From: Wolbachia endosymbiont (group B) of Germaria angustata
Lineage (GTDB): Bacteria > Pseudomonadota > Alphaproteobacteria > Rickettsiales > Anaplasmataceae
Assembly: GCF_964026725.1 (NCBI RefSeq)
Contig: NZ_OZ034691.1
Location: forward strand, 372,001-436,000
Length of the DNA: 64,000 nt
Reading direction: 5' to 3'
The position numbers and the translations under genes are program-made. Every line of letters begins with the position of its first letter. Position 1 is the first letter of the stretch. Of this stretch, positions 25,358-34,231 are shown one piece after another. Below the pieces are notes generated by a model. That model did no database searches. It was not told the origin of the DNA and worked only from the letters and a program-made list of their open reading frames with translations.

Positions 25358-27055
25358 ATGCGATCTAACATTAAGCAGCTATTTTACTATATAAAACCTA
25401 GTCTACATTATTTTACCGTAGCTTTTATTGCAGTTCTATTTTCAGCTTTAACGATTCTTCTTTTTGGTAGGGGCTTAAGCAACATAATTGATTCTGGCGC
25501 AGAGCATAACTTTACTACCAAGCTCGTAGTTGCAATACTGATAGTTTTAGGCATTTCTTTCACTGCATTTATTCGGTTATATTTCATTGGCATTGGCAGC
25601 GAAAAAGTTGTCGCAAGAATCAGATATGACTTATATAGCAGTATTACTGATTTACAACCAAGTTTCTTTGAGAATACAGGTGTGCAAGATGTTATCTCAG
25701 CACTCATTACTGATACCTCTGCATTGCAATCGATAATAAACAGCAGCTTATTGACAATATTGAGGAATTTTGTGGTACTGATTGGTAGTGTTGCAATGCT
25801 GTTATACACAAATCTACATTTAACCGCATATGCAGCTGCAATAATACCCATACTGCTCATTATCATGACTTCACTTGGAAAAAAAGTTCGCAATTATGCA
25901 CGCTTTGCTCAGGATAAATTAAGTGAGCTTGCATCATTTAGTGAGGAAAATTTTAGATCTATAGTAACCATTAAATCATTTGTACTAGAAGAAAATGAAA
26001 AAATTCGTTTTCAGAAACATCTAAACTCAGTATCAAAATCATACGTAAAATTAGTACTCTTGCGTGCTATTTTAGTAACTCTAGTTATCACGTGTGTGAT
26101 AGGTTCGCTAGTTATTTTGCTTTTTTTTGGAATAAAAGAAGTCTTAAGTAATAATATGACCATTGGAGAACTCTCCTCATTTGTGTTTTATTCAGCGCTT
26201 GCGGCAGGAGCTATAAATAATTTGAGCGATAATATCAGTGATTTACAACGAGGTCTTGGAATTGTAGAGCGTTTGTTTGAGTTTACGAACGTGAAAAGCT
26301 CTATAGTAAATGGCGAAAATCCTATAAGAATTAATAGTATTCAAAAAGAAATTGCGTTTAACGATGTAACATTTTTTTATGCTGATAAGCCAGCATTAAA
26401 TAACGTATCATTTTCTATAGAGGCAGGCCAATCAGTATCAATTGTTGGACCATCTGGCAGTGGCAAGAGCACCATTTTAAAGCTTTTGCTCCGTTTTCAC
26501 GATCCAAGTGAAGGCAGTATTACTATCGATGGACAGAATATTAAGACAATTGCGCTAAATGACCTAAGATCGCTGTTTGGCTTAGTACCACAAGATCACA
26601 TGATATTTTCTTGCTCAATAATGGAAAATATACTATACGGCAAACCGGGTGCTGAATATGAGGAAGTCAGGCAAGCAGCTATCAGTGCGTATGCAATGGA
26701 ATTTATTGATAAGCTGCCGGATAAATTTGATACATTTGTAGGAAAAAGAGGACTGAAACTTTCTGAAGGACAAAAACAACGCATCATAATAGCAAGAGCA
26801 ATACTCAAAAACCCTCAGGTTTTAATACTTGATGAAGCAACTTCTGCTCTTGATTATAAAAGTGAGAACCTAGTTCAAAAAGCACTGAGTAAATTAATGC
26901 AAAACAGAACAACAATTATAATTACGCACAGGCTATCAACCGCACTCAAAACTGACAAGATTATAGTGATTAATTGCGGGAAAGTGGAAGAAGTCGGTAC
27001 TCATGATTCTCTAATGAGTAAAGATGGATTGTATGCAAAATTGGTAAAGATATAG
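25358..27055 (+). CDS. ABC transporter ATP-binding/permease, MsbA-like
   Basis: A 565-residue half-transporter: six transmembrane helices (about residues 20-300) then an ATPase domain. Walker A GPSGSGKST near residue 365, Q-loop PQDHMIF, signature LSEGQKQRI (LSGGQ variant) and Walker B LILDEATSALD are all present, with the switch His in TTIIITHRLS. The family exports lipids, peptides or drugs. A decayed duplicate of its 3' end and the following spacer lies at 31898-32130. The three Cys/His-rich genes directly downstream may be functionally linked, but nothing proves this. Confidence 0.92.
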   Translation: MRSNIKQLFYYIKPSLHYFTVAFIAVLFSALTILLFGRGLSNIIDSGAEHNFTTKLVVAILIVLGISFTAFIRLYFIGIGSEKVVARIRYDLYSSITDLQPSFFENTGVQDVISALITDTSALQSIINSSLLTILRNFVVLIGSVAMLLYTNLHLTAYAAAIIPILLIIMTSLGKKVRNYARFAQDKLSELASFSEENFRSIVTIKSFVLEENEKIRFQKHLNSVSKSYVKLVLLRAILVTLVITCVIGSLVILLFFGIKEVLSNNMTIGELSSFVFYSALAAGAINNLSDNISDLQRGLGIVERLFEFTNVKSSIVNGENPIRINSIQKEIAFNDVTFFYADKPALNNVSFSIEAGQSVSIVGPSGSGKSTILKLLLRFHDPSEGSITIDGQNIKTIALNDLRSLFGLVPQDHMIFSCSIMENILYGKPGAEYEEVRQAAISAYAMEFIDKLPDKFDTFVGKRGLKLSEGQKQRIIIARAILKNPQVLILDEATSALDYKSENLVQKALSKLMQNRTTIIITHRLSTALKTDKIIVINCGKVEEVGTHDSLMSKDGLYAKLVKI

Positions 27056-27128
27056 TAAAAACTGAAGGAAAATTTGAGTCATACTTATTGGTTGTTATGC
27101 TAGATTGATAATTAAAATTATTAAATTT

Positions 27129-27179
27129 TTAATTATTTAAACTTATAATAATATCATAGTATTTTTTTTAAGGATTATT
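27129..27179 (+). promoter_or_regulatory. Promoter and leader of the first Cys/His-rich gene
   Basis: The block ttaattatttaaacTTATAATAA (27129-27151) includes a TATAAT hexamer at 27144-27149. It is followed by a T-rich leader and an AAGGA site at 27170-27174. Closely similar sequence, with identical spacing of the hexamer to the start codon, precedes the gene at 27752, and the promoter part recurs at 32104-32126. Confidence 0.65.
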
Positions 27180-27395
27180 ATGGTTTATAATTATAGTCAT
27201 TTCCCAAAATCACCTTGTACGGCTTTCAACTTGCCAACACAAGTTTTACCAGCACCAATTTCGCACTGTGCACAAGCTTATGCACCTGCATACGCACCTT
27301 GTGCTACTAATTTGTGTCACAATCATTTTAACTCATATCATAACTATTATGACGCTTGTAATAGTCCTTGTGATGGATTTGGTTTTTTTTATTAG
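27180..27395 (+). CDS. Small Cys/His-rich protein A
   Basis: A 71-residue protein of unknown function, rich in Cys (6), His (6), Tyr, Asn, Pro and Ala. The middle holds a repeated AYAPAYAPC unit, followed by LCHNHFNSYHNYYDACNSPCDG, a dense set of possible metal ligands. There is no signal peptide or membrane segment. The start has an AAGGA site at the right distance, and a hairpin follows the gene, so it looks like a real transcription unit. It shares its promoter and leader with the next gene, and both come after the ABC exporter. Confidence 0.65.
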   Translation: MVYNYSHFPKSPCTAFNLPTQVLPAPISHCAQAYAPAYAPCATNLCHNHFNSYHNYYDACNSPCDGFGFFY

Positions 27396-27441
27396 AAGAT
27401 TGTTTTTAAACAATTCATAAATGCACGTGCTGCCATCTAAG

Positions 27442-27463
27442 AGCACATGGGAGACCATGTGCT
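27442..27463 (+). terminator. Hairpin after Cys/His-rich gene A
   Basis: A perfect 9-bp stem agcacatgg / ccatgtgct with a gaga loop lies 47 bases after the stop. The run after it (tcacattttgctt) is T-rich but not a clean T tract, so it may be a terminator or an mRNA 3' stabiliser. Confidence 0.55.
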
Positions 27464-27700
27464 TCACATTTTGCTTAAAAATATAATAAGCAGGTGCTTG
27501 ATTTTCATTTGCAGCGACATAGCAGTTCTACAAAAATTTATTTCAGCAACACAACTAGTTTAACTACTGACAGCTCCTTCTAGGAATCTTATCATTATTC
27601 TGCTCATAGTAAAATTTCTAAGCTCTGATATCTATTACTTGTATAACGGCTGGAAAGGAAATTTTAAATATGTTAATTTTAATATTAAATTATAAATTTA

Positions 27701-27751
27701 TTAATTATTTTATCCTATAATAGTCTAATAGTTATTTTTTAAAGGATATTT
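27701..27751 (+). promoter_or_regulatory. Promoter and leader of the second Cys/His-rich gene
   Basis: The block ttaattattttatcCTATAATAG (27701-27723) has TATAAT at 27716-27721, followed by the leader atagttattttttaaaggat. Hexamer end to start codon is 31 bases, exactly as for the gene at 27180. The rest of the spacer 27464-27700 holds nothing I recognise. Confidence 0.65.
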
Positions 27752-28156
27752 ATGACTTACTATCAAACTGCACTTCCACACAACGTTTGTTCTCATAATA
27801 CCAAAACTTCTTTGCCAGGCTGTAAATCAATATGCATTCCTGATAAAGATGATCATTGTCATATTACTCGTTTATGTCACAATCAAGACCCGTTTTCCAA
27901 GCATCATTGTACTCCATACCACTATGGTTATAACTCACATTGTAGACATGGTTATGACTCATGCTACGGTAATAATCATTGTTATGACCCATGCTACGGT
28001 AATAATCACGGTTATGGTCATGGTACAGCATCATGGTATCATGCTCACGATTCTGGTAACACAGTAGTGTTAAATGTACCATGTTGTGGTTGGGGAACAA
28101 GAACTGGGATAGGAACTGATCCAAAATTAGCTTCAGAGCAAAACGATTTCTTTTGA
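27752..28156 (+). CDS. Small Cys/His-rich protein B with tandem repeat
   Basis: A 134-residue protein with about 19 His and 14 Cys. A perfect-spacing 30-base tandem repeat (27951-27980 and 27981-28010) encodes YDSCYGNNHC / YDPCYGNNHG, within a longer His/Gly/Tyr-rich stretch (HYGYNSHCRHGYDSCYGNNH). The C-terminal part carries SGNTVVLNVPCCGWG; GNTVVLN is shared with protein C downstream. Such composition suggests binding of Zn, Cu or Ni. No signal peptide or membrane segment is seen. I recognise no family. Confidence 0.7.
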   Translation: MTYYQTALPHNVCSHNTKTSLPGCKSICIPDKDDHCHITRLCHNQDPFSKHHCTPYHYGYNSHCRHGYDSCYGNNHCYDPCYGNNHGYGHGTASWYHAHDSGNTVVLNVPCCGWGTRTGIGTDPKLASEQNDFF

Positions 28157-28288
28157 AGACGATAAAACTTAGTTAGGGTGTAAAAGGTGTGAAGGACGTG
28201 TAGAGATACTCTGTGCTGAAAACATAATGAGTTAAGTATAGCACTGATGTGGTATGTTGATAGCATAACAAGCTATATTATGATATGA

Positions 28289-28308
28289 GGGGTATATTAT
28301 GCCCCTTT
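28289..28308 (+). terminator. Hairpin after Cys/His-rich gene B
   Basis: Stem ggggta / tgcccc (one G-T pair) with a tatta loop, followed by tttgtctatt. It is 130 bases after the stop of the gene at 27752 and before the leader of gene C. The T tract is short, so confidence is moderate. Confidence 0.55.
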
Positions 28309-28412
28309 GTCTATTAATTTAGAGAGTCATTAATAACTAATGCAGAATGTAGCTTTTTTCGCTTATTTTATTGATAATTTTATATATAATTCTAATTGTA
28401 TGGGAGATTTCT

Positions 28413-28817
28413 ATGTTAAAGAATGATCTTAATCACAGGTATGATGATAAAACATATGCTAGTGTTAATGATGATTTAATGAATGCTGTTCAATATGGAG
28501 GAGAAGAACCTACTGGAGGAGAACCTCCTGTAGATGAAGTAAATAAAGTAAAACCTCCTATAGATGAAGGAAATAAGGTAAAACCTTCCGTAGATGAGTG
28601 TAAACTACACCCATGCTGCAAGTATTATTATAATTTCTGTTTCAACGATTGTTATGATTCATATTGTAGTAATCATGATGTAGCATGGTCTAATACTTGC
28701 GATGCTGGCAACACAGTAGTGCTGAATACAATTTGGGATTGGGAAAAAGAACTACCTGGAACTATATGGTATCCGGAGTTTTTTGACTTTGGTTATTCTG
28801 AATTAATGTTGATCTAA
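28413..28817 (+). CDS. Small Cys-rich protein C (paralogue of B)
   Basis: 134 residues from the ATG at 28413, which has a GGGAGA site upstream; an in-frame ATG at 28371 would add 14 hydrophobic residues with no site. The chosen length equals that of protein B. The N-terminal half is polar with a 10-residue tandem repeat (NKVKPPIDEG, NKVKPSVDEC). The middle is Cys/Tyr-rich (HPCCKYYYNFCFNDCYDSYC), then comes AGNTVVLNTIWDW, sharing GNTVVLN with B at both protein and DNA level. Function unknown; metal binding is a guess. A weak tataat is present about 30 bases upstream. Confidence 0.6.
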   Translation: MLKNDLNHRYDDKTYASVNDDLMNAVQYGGEEPTGGEPPVDEVNKVKPPIDEGNKVKPSVDECKLHPCCKYYYNFCFNDCYDSYCSNHDVAWSNTCDAGNTVVLNTIWDWEKELPGTIWYPEFFDFGYSELMLI

Positions 28818-28997
28818 GTTCATGGTTTCAGAGTAAATACTATTATATATGAAGAGCTGCTTTCTCAGTTGAATCTATCAAGTGTTATATCAGTCTGTTA
28901 AAGCAAAAGAGAAAATCAAGGTGAAATAGTTAAGATAACCCTTCAACTTCCCCCATTTATTCGCTATACTGCTAAAGGTTTTATGGCTTTTTAGTTA

Positions 28998-30689
28998 ATG
29001 AATATTTTCAAGCAGATTTCCTCTCTCATTTCCAGCAAACTAAATGAATTGAAGCGAAGGGGTATCATAAATACAAGTGCAGAAAATTTTATTGTAGAAC
29101 CTCCAAGCAATAGAGCACATGGTGATATCTATACAAATGTTGCTATGGTGCTTGCAAAACATGAAAAGAAGAATCCCATTGAAATTGCAGAGGTTTTAGC
29201 TAAAGAGTTTGAACTTTTTGATGAAGTTGAAAAAGTGGAAATAGCAGGCCCTGGTTTCATCAACATGCACTTAAAAATAGAAGTGTGGCATGGAATTTTA
29301 AAACAAATAAATGAGCTAAAAACAGAGTTTGGCACTCTAAATATTGGAAATAACCAAGCTGTCAATGTTGAATTTGTATCTGCAAATCCAACAGGTCCAC
29401 TGCATATTGGTCATGCAAGAGGGGCAGTGTTTGGTGATGTTTTAGCAAATTTACTAAAGAAAGTTGGCTATAATGTTACTAAGGAGTACTATATCAATGA
29501 TGCTGGAGCACAGATAGATACGCTAATTCGGTCAGTATATTTGCGGTATAAGGAAGCTCTGGGAGAAAAAATCAGCATCGAAAAAGGTTTATACCCAGGT
29601 GAATATTTAAAACCAATAGGGGCTGGGCTGGCCAAAAAATATGGCAAGGAGCTTAGAGAAGAGGAGGATAATCAAATAATTAGAGAATATACTTTAAGTT
29701 CTATCTTAGAACTCATAAAGGAAGACATGAACTTACTTGGAGTAAGTCATGATGTCTTTACTTCAGAGTATGAGCTACGTGGCAAAATCGAAGAGAGTAT
29801 AAAAATATTGTCTGATAAGGGTCTAGTGTATGAAGGGTACTTGGAGAAACCAAAAGGCAAAGAAAGCGAAAATTGGACTTCCAGAAAAGAAATGTTATTT
29901 CGTTCTACAAAATTTGGCGATGATGTTGACCGCGCACTGAAAAAAGAGGATGGCAGTTGGACTTATTTTGCCTCAGATATCGCTTATCATTTCGATAAGA
30001 TATCACGTGGCTTTAACAACATGATCGTAGAGCTCGGCAGTGACCACGGCGGTTATGTCAAAAGGCTTAGAGCAGTTGTCTCTGCGCTAGAAGCGAAGAT
30101 AGAAGTAAAACTGCATAACATTGTGAATTTTTTTGAAAATGGCAAACCTGTTAAGATGTCCAAAAGATCAGGAAGCTTTCTCACAGCAAGAGATGTAGTG
30201 GAAGAAATTGGCAAGGACATAACTCGTTTTATAATGTTAACACGCAAGAATGATATGGTCTTGGACTTTGATTTTGCTAAAGTTAAAGAACAATCAAAAG
30301 ACAATCCTATTTTTTACGTGCAATATGCGCACGCTCGTGCTCATTCACTAATGCGTAATGCTCCAAAAGAGCTTCCAACAGCAGACCTTTCACTTTTAAA
30401 GACAGATGGGGAGCTATTCCTCATAAAAACCTTAGCAAAGTGGCCAGATGTGGTAGAAATATCTGCAAGGCTTTGCGAGCCACATAGAATTACTTTCTAC
30501 TTACTTGAAGTTGCAGAAGCGTTTCACGTTTTATGGGGATATGGCAAAAGTGATTTAAATATGCGGTTTATACTGGAGAATAACTTAAATCTCACCGCTG
30601 CAAGAATGTTTCTCGTCCAAGCCTTAGCGCACGTAATCGCTTCTGGGCTTTCTATTTTTAATATAGAGCCTTTGAAAGAGATGAGTTAA
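28998..30689 (+). CDS. argS: Arginyl-tRNA synthetase
   Basis: Class I aminoacyl-tRNA synthetase charging tRNA-Arg. The HIGH motif is in [13 protein letters not shown] near residue 132 and the KMSKS-equivalent is KMSKRSG near residue 387. The N-terminal ArgS-specific domain (additional domain 1) and the C-terminal DALR anticodon-binding region ([14 protein letters not shown] at the end) are complete. The 563-residue length is normal. It stands alone between the Cys-rich genes and the convergent ccmA. Confidence 0.97.
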   Translation: MNIFKQISSLISSKLNELKRRGIINTSAENFIVEPPSNRAHGDIYTNVAMVLAKHEKKNPIEIAEVLAKEFELFDEVEKVEIAGPGFINMHLKIEVWHGILKQINELKTEFGTLNIGNNQAVNVEFVSANPTGPLHIGHARGAVFGDVLANLLKKVGYNVTKEYYINDAGAQIDTLIRSVYLRYKEALGEKISIEKGLYPGEYLKPIGAGLAKKYGKELREEEDNQIIREYTLSSILELIKEDMNLLGVSHDVFTSEYELRGKIEESIKILSDKGLVYEGYLEKPKGKESENWTSRKEMLFRSTKFGDDVDRALKKEDGSWTYFASDIAYHFDKISRGFNNMIVELGSDHGGYVKRLRAVVSALEAKIEVKLHNIVNFFENGKPVKMSKRSGSFLTARDVVEEIGKDITRFIMLTRKNDMVLDFDFAKVKEQSKDNPIFYVQYAHARAHSLMRNAPKELPTADLSLLKTDGELFLIKTLAKWPDVVEISARLCEPHRITFYLLEVAEAFHVLWGYGKSDLNMRFILENNLNLTAARMFLVQALAHVIASGLSIFNIEPLKEMS

Positions 30690-30751
30690 TTTTAATGCGT
30701 AATATTAAATGTGATAATAAATTATTGATGTAAGTACAATAAGGCCAAAAA

Positions 30752-31375
30752 TTATACAAGAGGTCTGTTAAAATCACGTATGTCGATTGTCTTGAAGTCA
30801 CACAATTGTTCTGTAGAGCTATGTCCTGTAATAATTACTATACCGTTTTGCTCAGAGCGTATTGAGATTAGATTTAATATTAATTCACACGTTGCACTGT
30901 CGAGATTACAAAATGGTTCGTCTATCAGCCAAACGTTTGCATTAGAAATTAAAAGGCGAGCAAGCGCAACTCTTCTTTTCCAGCCTGCAGAAAGTTCACC
31001 ATATCTAATGTTAAATACAGGCTGCAACTGTAAGCAACAAACGGCTGCCATAATTAATTCTCTAGTATTCCGTATTCTTGCCCAGAATTGTATGTTTTCA
31101 CCAACTGTTGAGCTATCTTTACAGGCATTTTTATGTCCTATATAGACCATGGAAGGTATAAAGGATTTTGGGTCATCATATATGTCTTTTCCACAGTACA
31201 TTATATTACCTGACACTGGCGGCAAAAGTCCAGATAAACTTCTGATTAAGCTGGTTTTGCCGCTACCATTTGGACCAGTGATTAAGATTTTTGATTTTGG
31301 TTCAGCTTTAAAATTTAGGTTTTTAAATAATACTTTGTTATTACGAGCACAGGATAGATTTTTACATTCAAGCAT
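30752..31375 (-). CDS. ccmA: Cytochrome c biogenesis ATP-binding protein CcmA
   Basis: ATPase of the CcmAB haem-handling complex of system I cytochrome c maturation. Walker A GPNGSGKTS near residue 35, signature LSAGWKRRVALARLL near residue 128 and Walker B VWLIDEP near residue 149 are present. The length (207 residues) and single ATPase domain match CcmA. The partner ccmB is not in the window, as expected in Rickettsiales where ccm genes are scattered. Its start is three bases after the stop of the upstream coiled-coil gene. Confidence 0.93.
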   Translation of the reverse strand: MLECKNLSCARNNKVLFKNLNFKAEPKSKILITGPNGSGKTSLIRSLSGLLPPVSGNIMYCGKDIYDDPKSFIPSMVYIGHKNACKDSSTVGENIQFWARIRNTRELIMAAVCCLQLQPVFNIRYGELSAGWKRRVALARLLISNANVWLIDEPFCNLDSATCELILNLISIRSEQNGIVIITGHSSTEQLCDFKTIDIRDFNRPLV

Positions 31376-31378
31376 GGA

Positions 31379-31810
31379 TCATCTGCCTTTTCCTTTATGC
31401 TTACCCTTAGTTGAAGACTGAGCTTTTATAAACAGCTCCCAAAATCCTTTTTTATCACCTTCTCTGTGTATCAATTGTGTAAAATGTTTCATTAAACTAT
31501 TACCCATCATAACCATCTTTGTCCATTTGCCTAACGGTTTTGCTATATCAACTATTTCTAGATCTTCTTTGTAAACTTGCATATTCTTTTGTTTCTCACT
31601 TAGCATTTCCTGTTGTTTCATCAACTCTTTTTGCTTATTTTTTTGATACAATTCATTAAATCTTCTATTTTCTTCCCACTCTTCTTTGAGAACTTTTAGA
31701 GGAAATATAATTTTTCTAATATGATTTTTGTATATTTTTCTCAAAAAGAGAAATACTGCAATTACAGCAAGTAATATTGTACTATATGTAATGATTTGTC
31801 CGAACGGCAT
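31379..31810 (-). CDS. Hypothetical protein with membrane anchor and coiled coil
   Basis: 143 residues, not recognised. One N-terminal transmembrane helix (about residues 7-24) is followed by a basic stretch and a Lys/Glu/Gln-rich coiled coil (about residues 40-85) and a basic C-terminal tail (TKGKHKGKGR). It lies three bases upstream of ccmA on the same strand and is likely co-transcribed with it. A link with cytochrome c maturation is possible, but no motif supports it. Confidence 0.75.
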   Translation of the reverse strand: MPFGQIITYSTILLAVIAVFLFLRKIYKNHIRKIIFPLKVLKEEWEENRRFNELYQKNKQKELMKQQEMLSEKQKNMQVYKEDLEIVDIAKPLGKWTKMVMMGNSLMKHFTQLIHREGDKKGFWELFIKAQSSTKGKHKGKGR

Positions 31811-31897
31811 TTTTATACTCAGCTTATTGGCAAGCGGTATTTACAATTATACCATAACTATAGAAATTTTACAATTTTTTTCTGGATAAAGATAGTA

Positions 31898-32044
31898 GAC
31901 TAAAAATTTCTAAAGAACAAAAGCAACGTATTTACGTACAGGCTATCAACTACTACACTCAAAACTGACAAGTGATTAATCATTGGAGAAGGAATCACGG
32001 CTCTCTAATGAATAAAGATGGACTGTGTCAAGCTGGTGAGTAAG
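31898..32044 (+). pseudogene. Decayed duplicate of the 3' end of the ABC exporter gene
   Basis: From the segment matching the signature motif (taaagaacaaaagcaacg, parental 26770-26790) the sequence jumps to the region of the switch His and then follows the parental gene to its stop (aggctatcaac, cactcaaaactgacaag, ctctctaatgaataaagatgga). Similarity continues beyond the stop into the parental spacer (ttggttatcatgctagat) up to about 32130. Deletions and stops destroy the frame. So the end of the gene at 25358-27055 was copied here together with its downstream promoter. Confidence 0.8.
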
Positions 32045-32103
32045 GTGGAAATTGAATAATTGTTGGTTATCATGCTAGATCTAAGATATAAGTTATAAAA
32101 TTT

Positions 32104-32126
32104 TTAATCATTTTGGCTTATAATAA
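32104..32126 (+). promoter_or_regulatory. Copied promoter upstream of the coiled-coil gene
   Basis: The block ttaatcattttggcTTATAATAAT is the counterpart of 27129-27151 and 27701-27723, with TATAAT at 32119-32124. It directly follows the decayed ABC gene copy. The leader to the next start codon is 111 bases rather than 30, so sequence was inserted or a different gene was brought behind this promoter. A GGAGGT site lies at 32227-32232. Confidence 0.6.
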
Positions 32127-32235
32127 TTTCTGAGTTAACCTGAGATTTCCTGAACTGTGGTTTCTTTTACTCATGTTGAATTCTCAGCTTTTATACTCTA
32201 ATTTAATTCCAGTTTTGACTGTATAGGAGGTCACA

Positions 32236-33759
32236 ATGTCAAACTATATCTATAGCGATCAAGTTAATAATAGTAATTTATATGCCAACAAACTTTTTTA
32301 TGGTGAAGAGGGTGAGCAAGTCGAAAATCTAGGAGATCAGGTTGCGGGAGAAGAGGATGATAAATTAGAAGAAGATTTACTTCGTGACTGTAGAGATGAA
32401 ACTAAGAAGGCAAAAGATAAGTTAATACAGTGTAAAAAAGATGCTGTGGAATCACAAAGAGAAATTACACAATTAGAAGCAGAAACTAGTGAATTAAAGT
32501 CACAGGTTCAAGAAGAAAGAGAGAAGGTAGAACAAACTAAGAATGAAGCTGAGGCAGCAAAAAATGAGTTAATACAGTGTAAAAAAGATGCTGAGAAGAT
32601 GAAAGAAAACGGTGGACAGGCAATTAATCAGGAAAAATGTGATGATATTAAAGCAGAAGCTGAACAAGCAAAATTAGAAGCTAAACTAGCAAAAGAGGAA
32701 GTTTTGAGGTACAAAATTGAACAGGAGAAAGAAGAAGTGATGCAGAGTAAGATTGAAGGAGTAAAAGAAGAACTTTTAAAGTGTAAAATTAACATGGCAA
32801 AAGCAGAGGCTGAGTGGTATAAAAAAGCAGCTGAAGAATGTAAAAATGAGAAAAGAATCGGTACAGATAAACCTAGTATTAGGGGAGAGGATGAAAATGA
32901 TAGAGGCAAACATGTTACCAATGAGGACGATCGCACTGATAAAGATAAACCTAGTATTAGGGGAGAGGATGAAAATGATAGAGGCAAACATGTTACCAAT
33001 GAAGGAGGGAATGAAAGTGGAGAAATTACATCTCGAGAAATAACACCAGATCGTAGCCTGCCAGAAATTTGTGGGCCTAAGGCTACTTTATATAAATCGA
33101 GTAATAAGATAGGTTATCAAGGTTTTAATACATCTGATTTATTAAAAGAACTCTATCCTGAGATGTATAGTAATTCTAAAATTGTGCCATATATAGAAAA
33201 GGGATCAGAGGGTGTTTATGGTGCAGTAAATTTTAAATTTGCCTTTACTGATAATATTAGTTCAGCAGCCAACTTTAGTAATACGAAATGTCTTAAATGT
33301 ATTGATAGTCCACTAGAGTTAGCTTGTCAGGACGAGAAGATTAAGAGTTTCTGCCAGTTTGGCACTGATTATGATAATAGAGAATTAAACAAGAATTTTT
33401 TTTCTAGAGAATCATGTCCTGATCTCATCAAAGACTCCGGTGGAGCAAGTATTGTGAAAGCGAAACAAGTTGCACCATTGATAATTGTTAATAACGCAGG
33501 GAATATGATAGATAAAGAGGGCAATAATACTCAAGTACACTATAATTCATTAAAGCCTTATCTAAAGCTTAATGGTAAAATCAGGGACTGTGGAAATGAT
33601 CAAAAGTGTAAAGATTATAATGCAATTATGGAGAAAGTTGCATGGGATAGTGATAAGGAAGTACTATTAAAAGCTGTCTTTGATAATGTGCAAAGAACAA
33701 CTCCTTATTCTTATGATAATGAGGTTAATTCTTTTCCCATTGATAATGAGTTGATATAA
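32236..33759 (+). CDS. Hypothetical coiled-coil protein with tandem repeat
   Basis: 507 residues, not recognised. A strong GGAGGT site precedes the ATG. After an acidic N-terminus there is a long coiled coil (about residues 45-205) rich in Lys, Glu and Ala, with VIQCKKDA-like repeats. Then a 26-residue tandem unit (DKPSIRGEDENDRGKHVTNE plus linker) occurs twice, DNA copies at 32865-32924 and 32943-33002 being identical over 60 bases. The C-terminal 230 residues form a Cys-containing globular region. No signal peptide or membrane segment is visible. Candidate effector or structural protein, unsupported by homology. Confidence 0.75.
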   Translation: MSNYIYSDQVNNSNLYANKLFYGEEGEQVENLGDQVAGEEDDKLEEDLLRDCRDETKKAKDKLIQCKKDAVESQREITQLEAETSELKSQVQEEREKVEQTKNEAEAAKNELIQCKKDAEKMKENGGQAINQEKCDDIKAEAEQAKLEAKLAKEEVLRYKIEQEKEEVMQSKIEGVKEELLKCKINMAKAEAEWYKKAAEECKNEKRIGTDKPSIRGEDENDRGKHVTNEDDRTDKDKPSIRGEDENDRGKHVTNEGGNESGEITSREITPDRSLPEICGPKATLYKSSNKIGYQGFNTSDLLKELYPEMYSNSKIVPYIEKGSEGVYGAVNFKFAFTDNISSAANFSNTKCLKCIDSPLELACQDEKIKSFCQFGTDYDNRELNKNFFSRESCPDLIKDSGGASIVKAKQVAPLIIVNNAGNMIDKEGNNTQVHYNSLKPYLKLNGKIRDCGNDQKCKDYNAIMEKVAWDSDKEVLLKAVFDNVQRTTPYSYDNEVNSFPIDNELI

Positions 33760-33760
33760 G

Positions 33761-33800
33761 AGAGAATGTTCTCTTGATTTTTTAGTTCAGAGAACACTTT
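33761..33800 (+). terminator. Terminator region after the coiled-coil gene
   Basis: Two overlapping hairpins are possible: agaga / tctct (33761-33774) followed by gattttttag, and tgttctct / agagaaca (33768-33797) followed by cttttg. Either could end the gene at 32236-33759, whose stop overlaps the start of this region. The bases from 33801 to 34231 hold a partial dispersed palindrome (ttccagcgttacgcgctgaa, about 33976-33996) and no supported gene. Confidence 0.65.
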
Positions 33801-34231
33801 TGTAGAAAAATAGAATTGGTGACCTTACTCAAAAAAAGTAGAGAAGAAGTTTTTGTTGTGAGAATAAATTTAGCAGAGTTTATAATATAATATTTAAGTT
33901 ATTTATGATAAAAAATAGATTTTTTGCATAACCAGCCAGTCTGGGATTTAGCAAGAAAATCTAGATTCCAGCGTTACGCGCTGAAACTCTTTAAATTCCA
34001 GTAGTGCAAGAAATCTAATTTCTACGTATTGAAATATGGAAGTTCTAGTTTGCTGAACAGAACGTTGAGAAGTATCAATAAGAAGCTCCCTTTTGAGTAA
34101 ACTTTTCTGCAACGGAGTTGTCGTAATAACATCCCTTATGTACGTTGCATGAGCAGATTGGTCAAGTATACGAAAGAGTTATAATACAGATTTTACTCAA
34201 AAAATATTGAAACAATCTCACACATCTTAAA

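Noticed and set aside
25408..25893. Minus-strand open frame of 161 codons opposite the ABC exporter
   Set aside because: Lies fully inside a well-supported transporter gene and has no recognisable motif.
27864..28124. Minus-strand open frame of 86 codons opposite Cys/His-rich gene B
   Set aside because: It is the mirror of a repeat-rich coding gene; the plus-strand gene has the promoter and ribosome site.
32628..32999. Minus-strand open frame of 123 codons opposite the coiled-coil gene
   Set aside because: A shadow of the Lys/Glu-rich coiled coil and its tandem repeat; Ser/Leu-rich composition is what the antisense of such sequence gives.
33801..34231. Possible transposase relic between the coiled-coil gene and tadA
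   Set aside because: A minus-strand stretch reads for about 35 codons but matches no transposase signature I can name.
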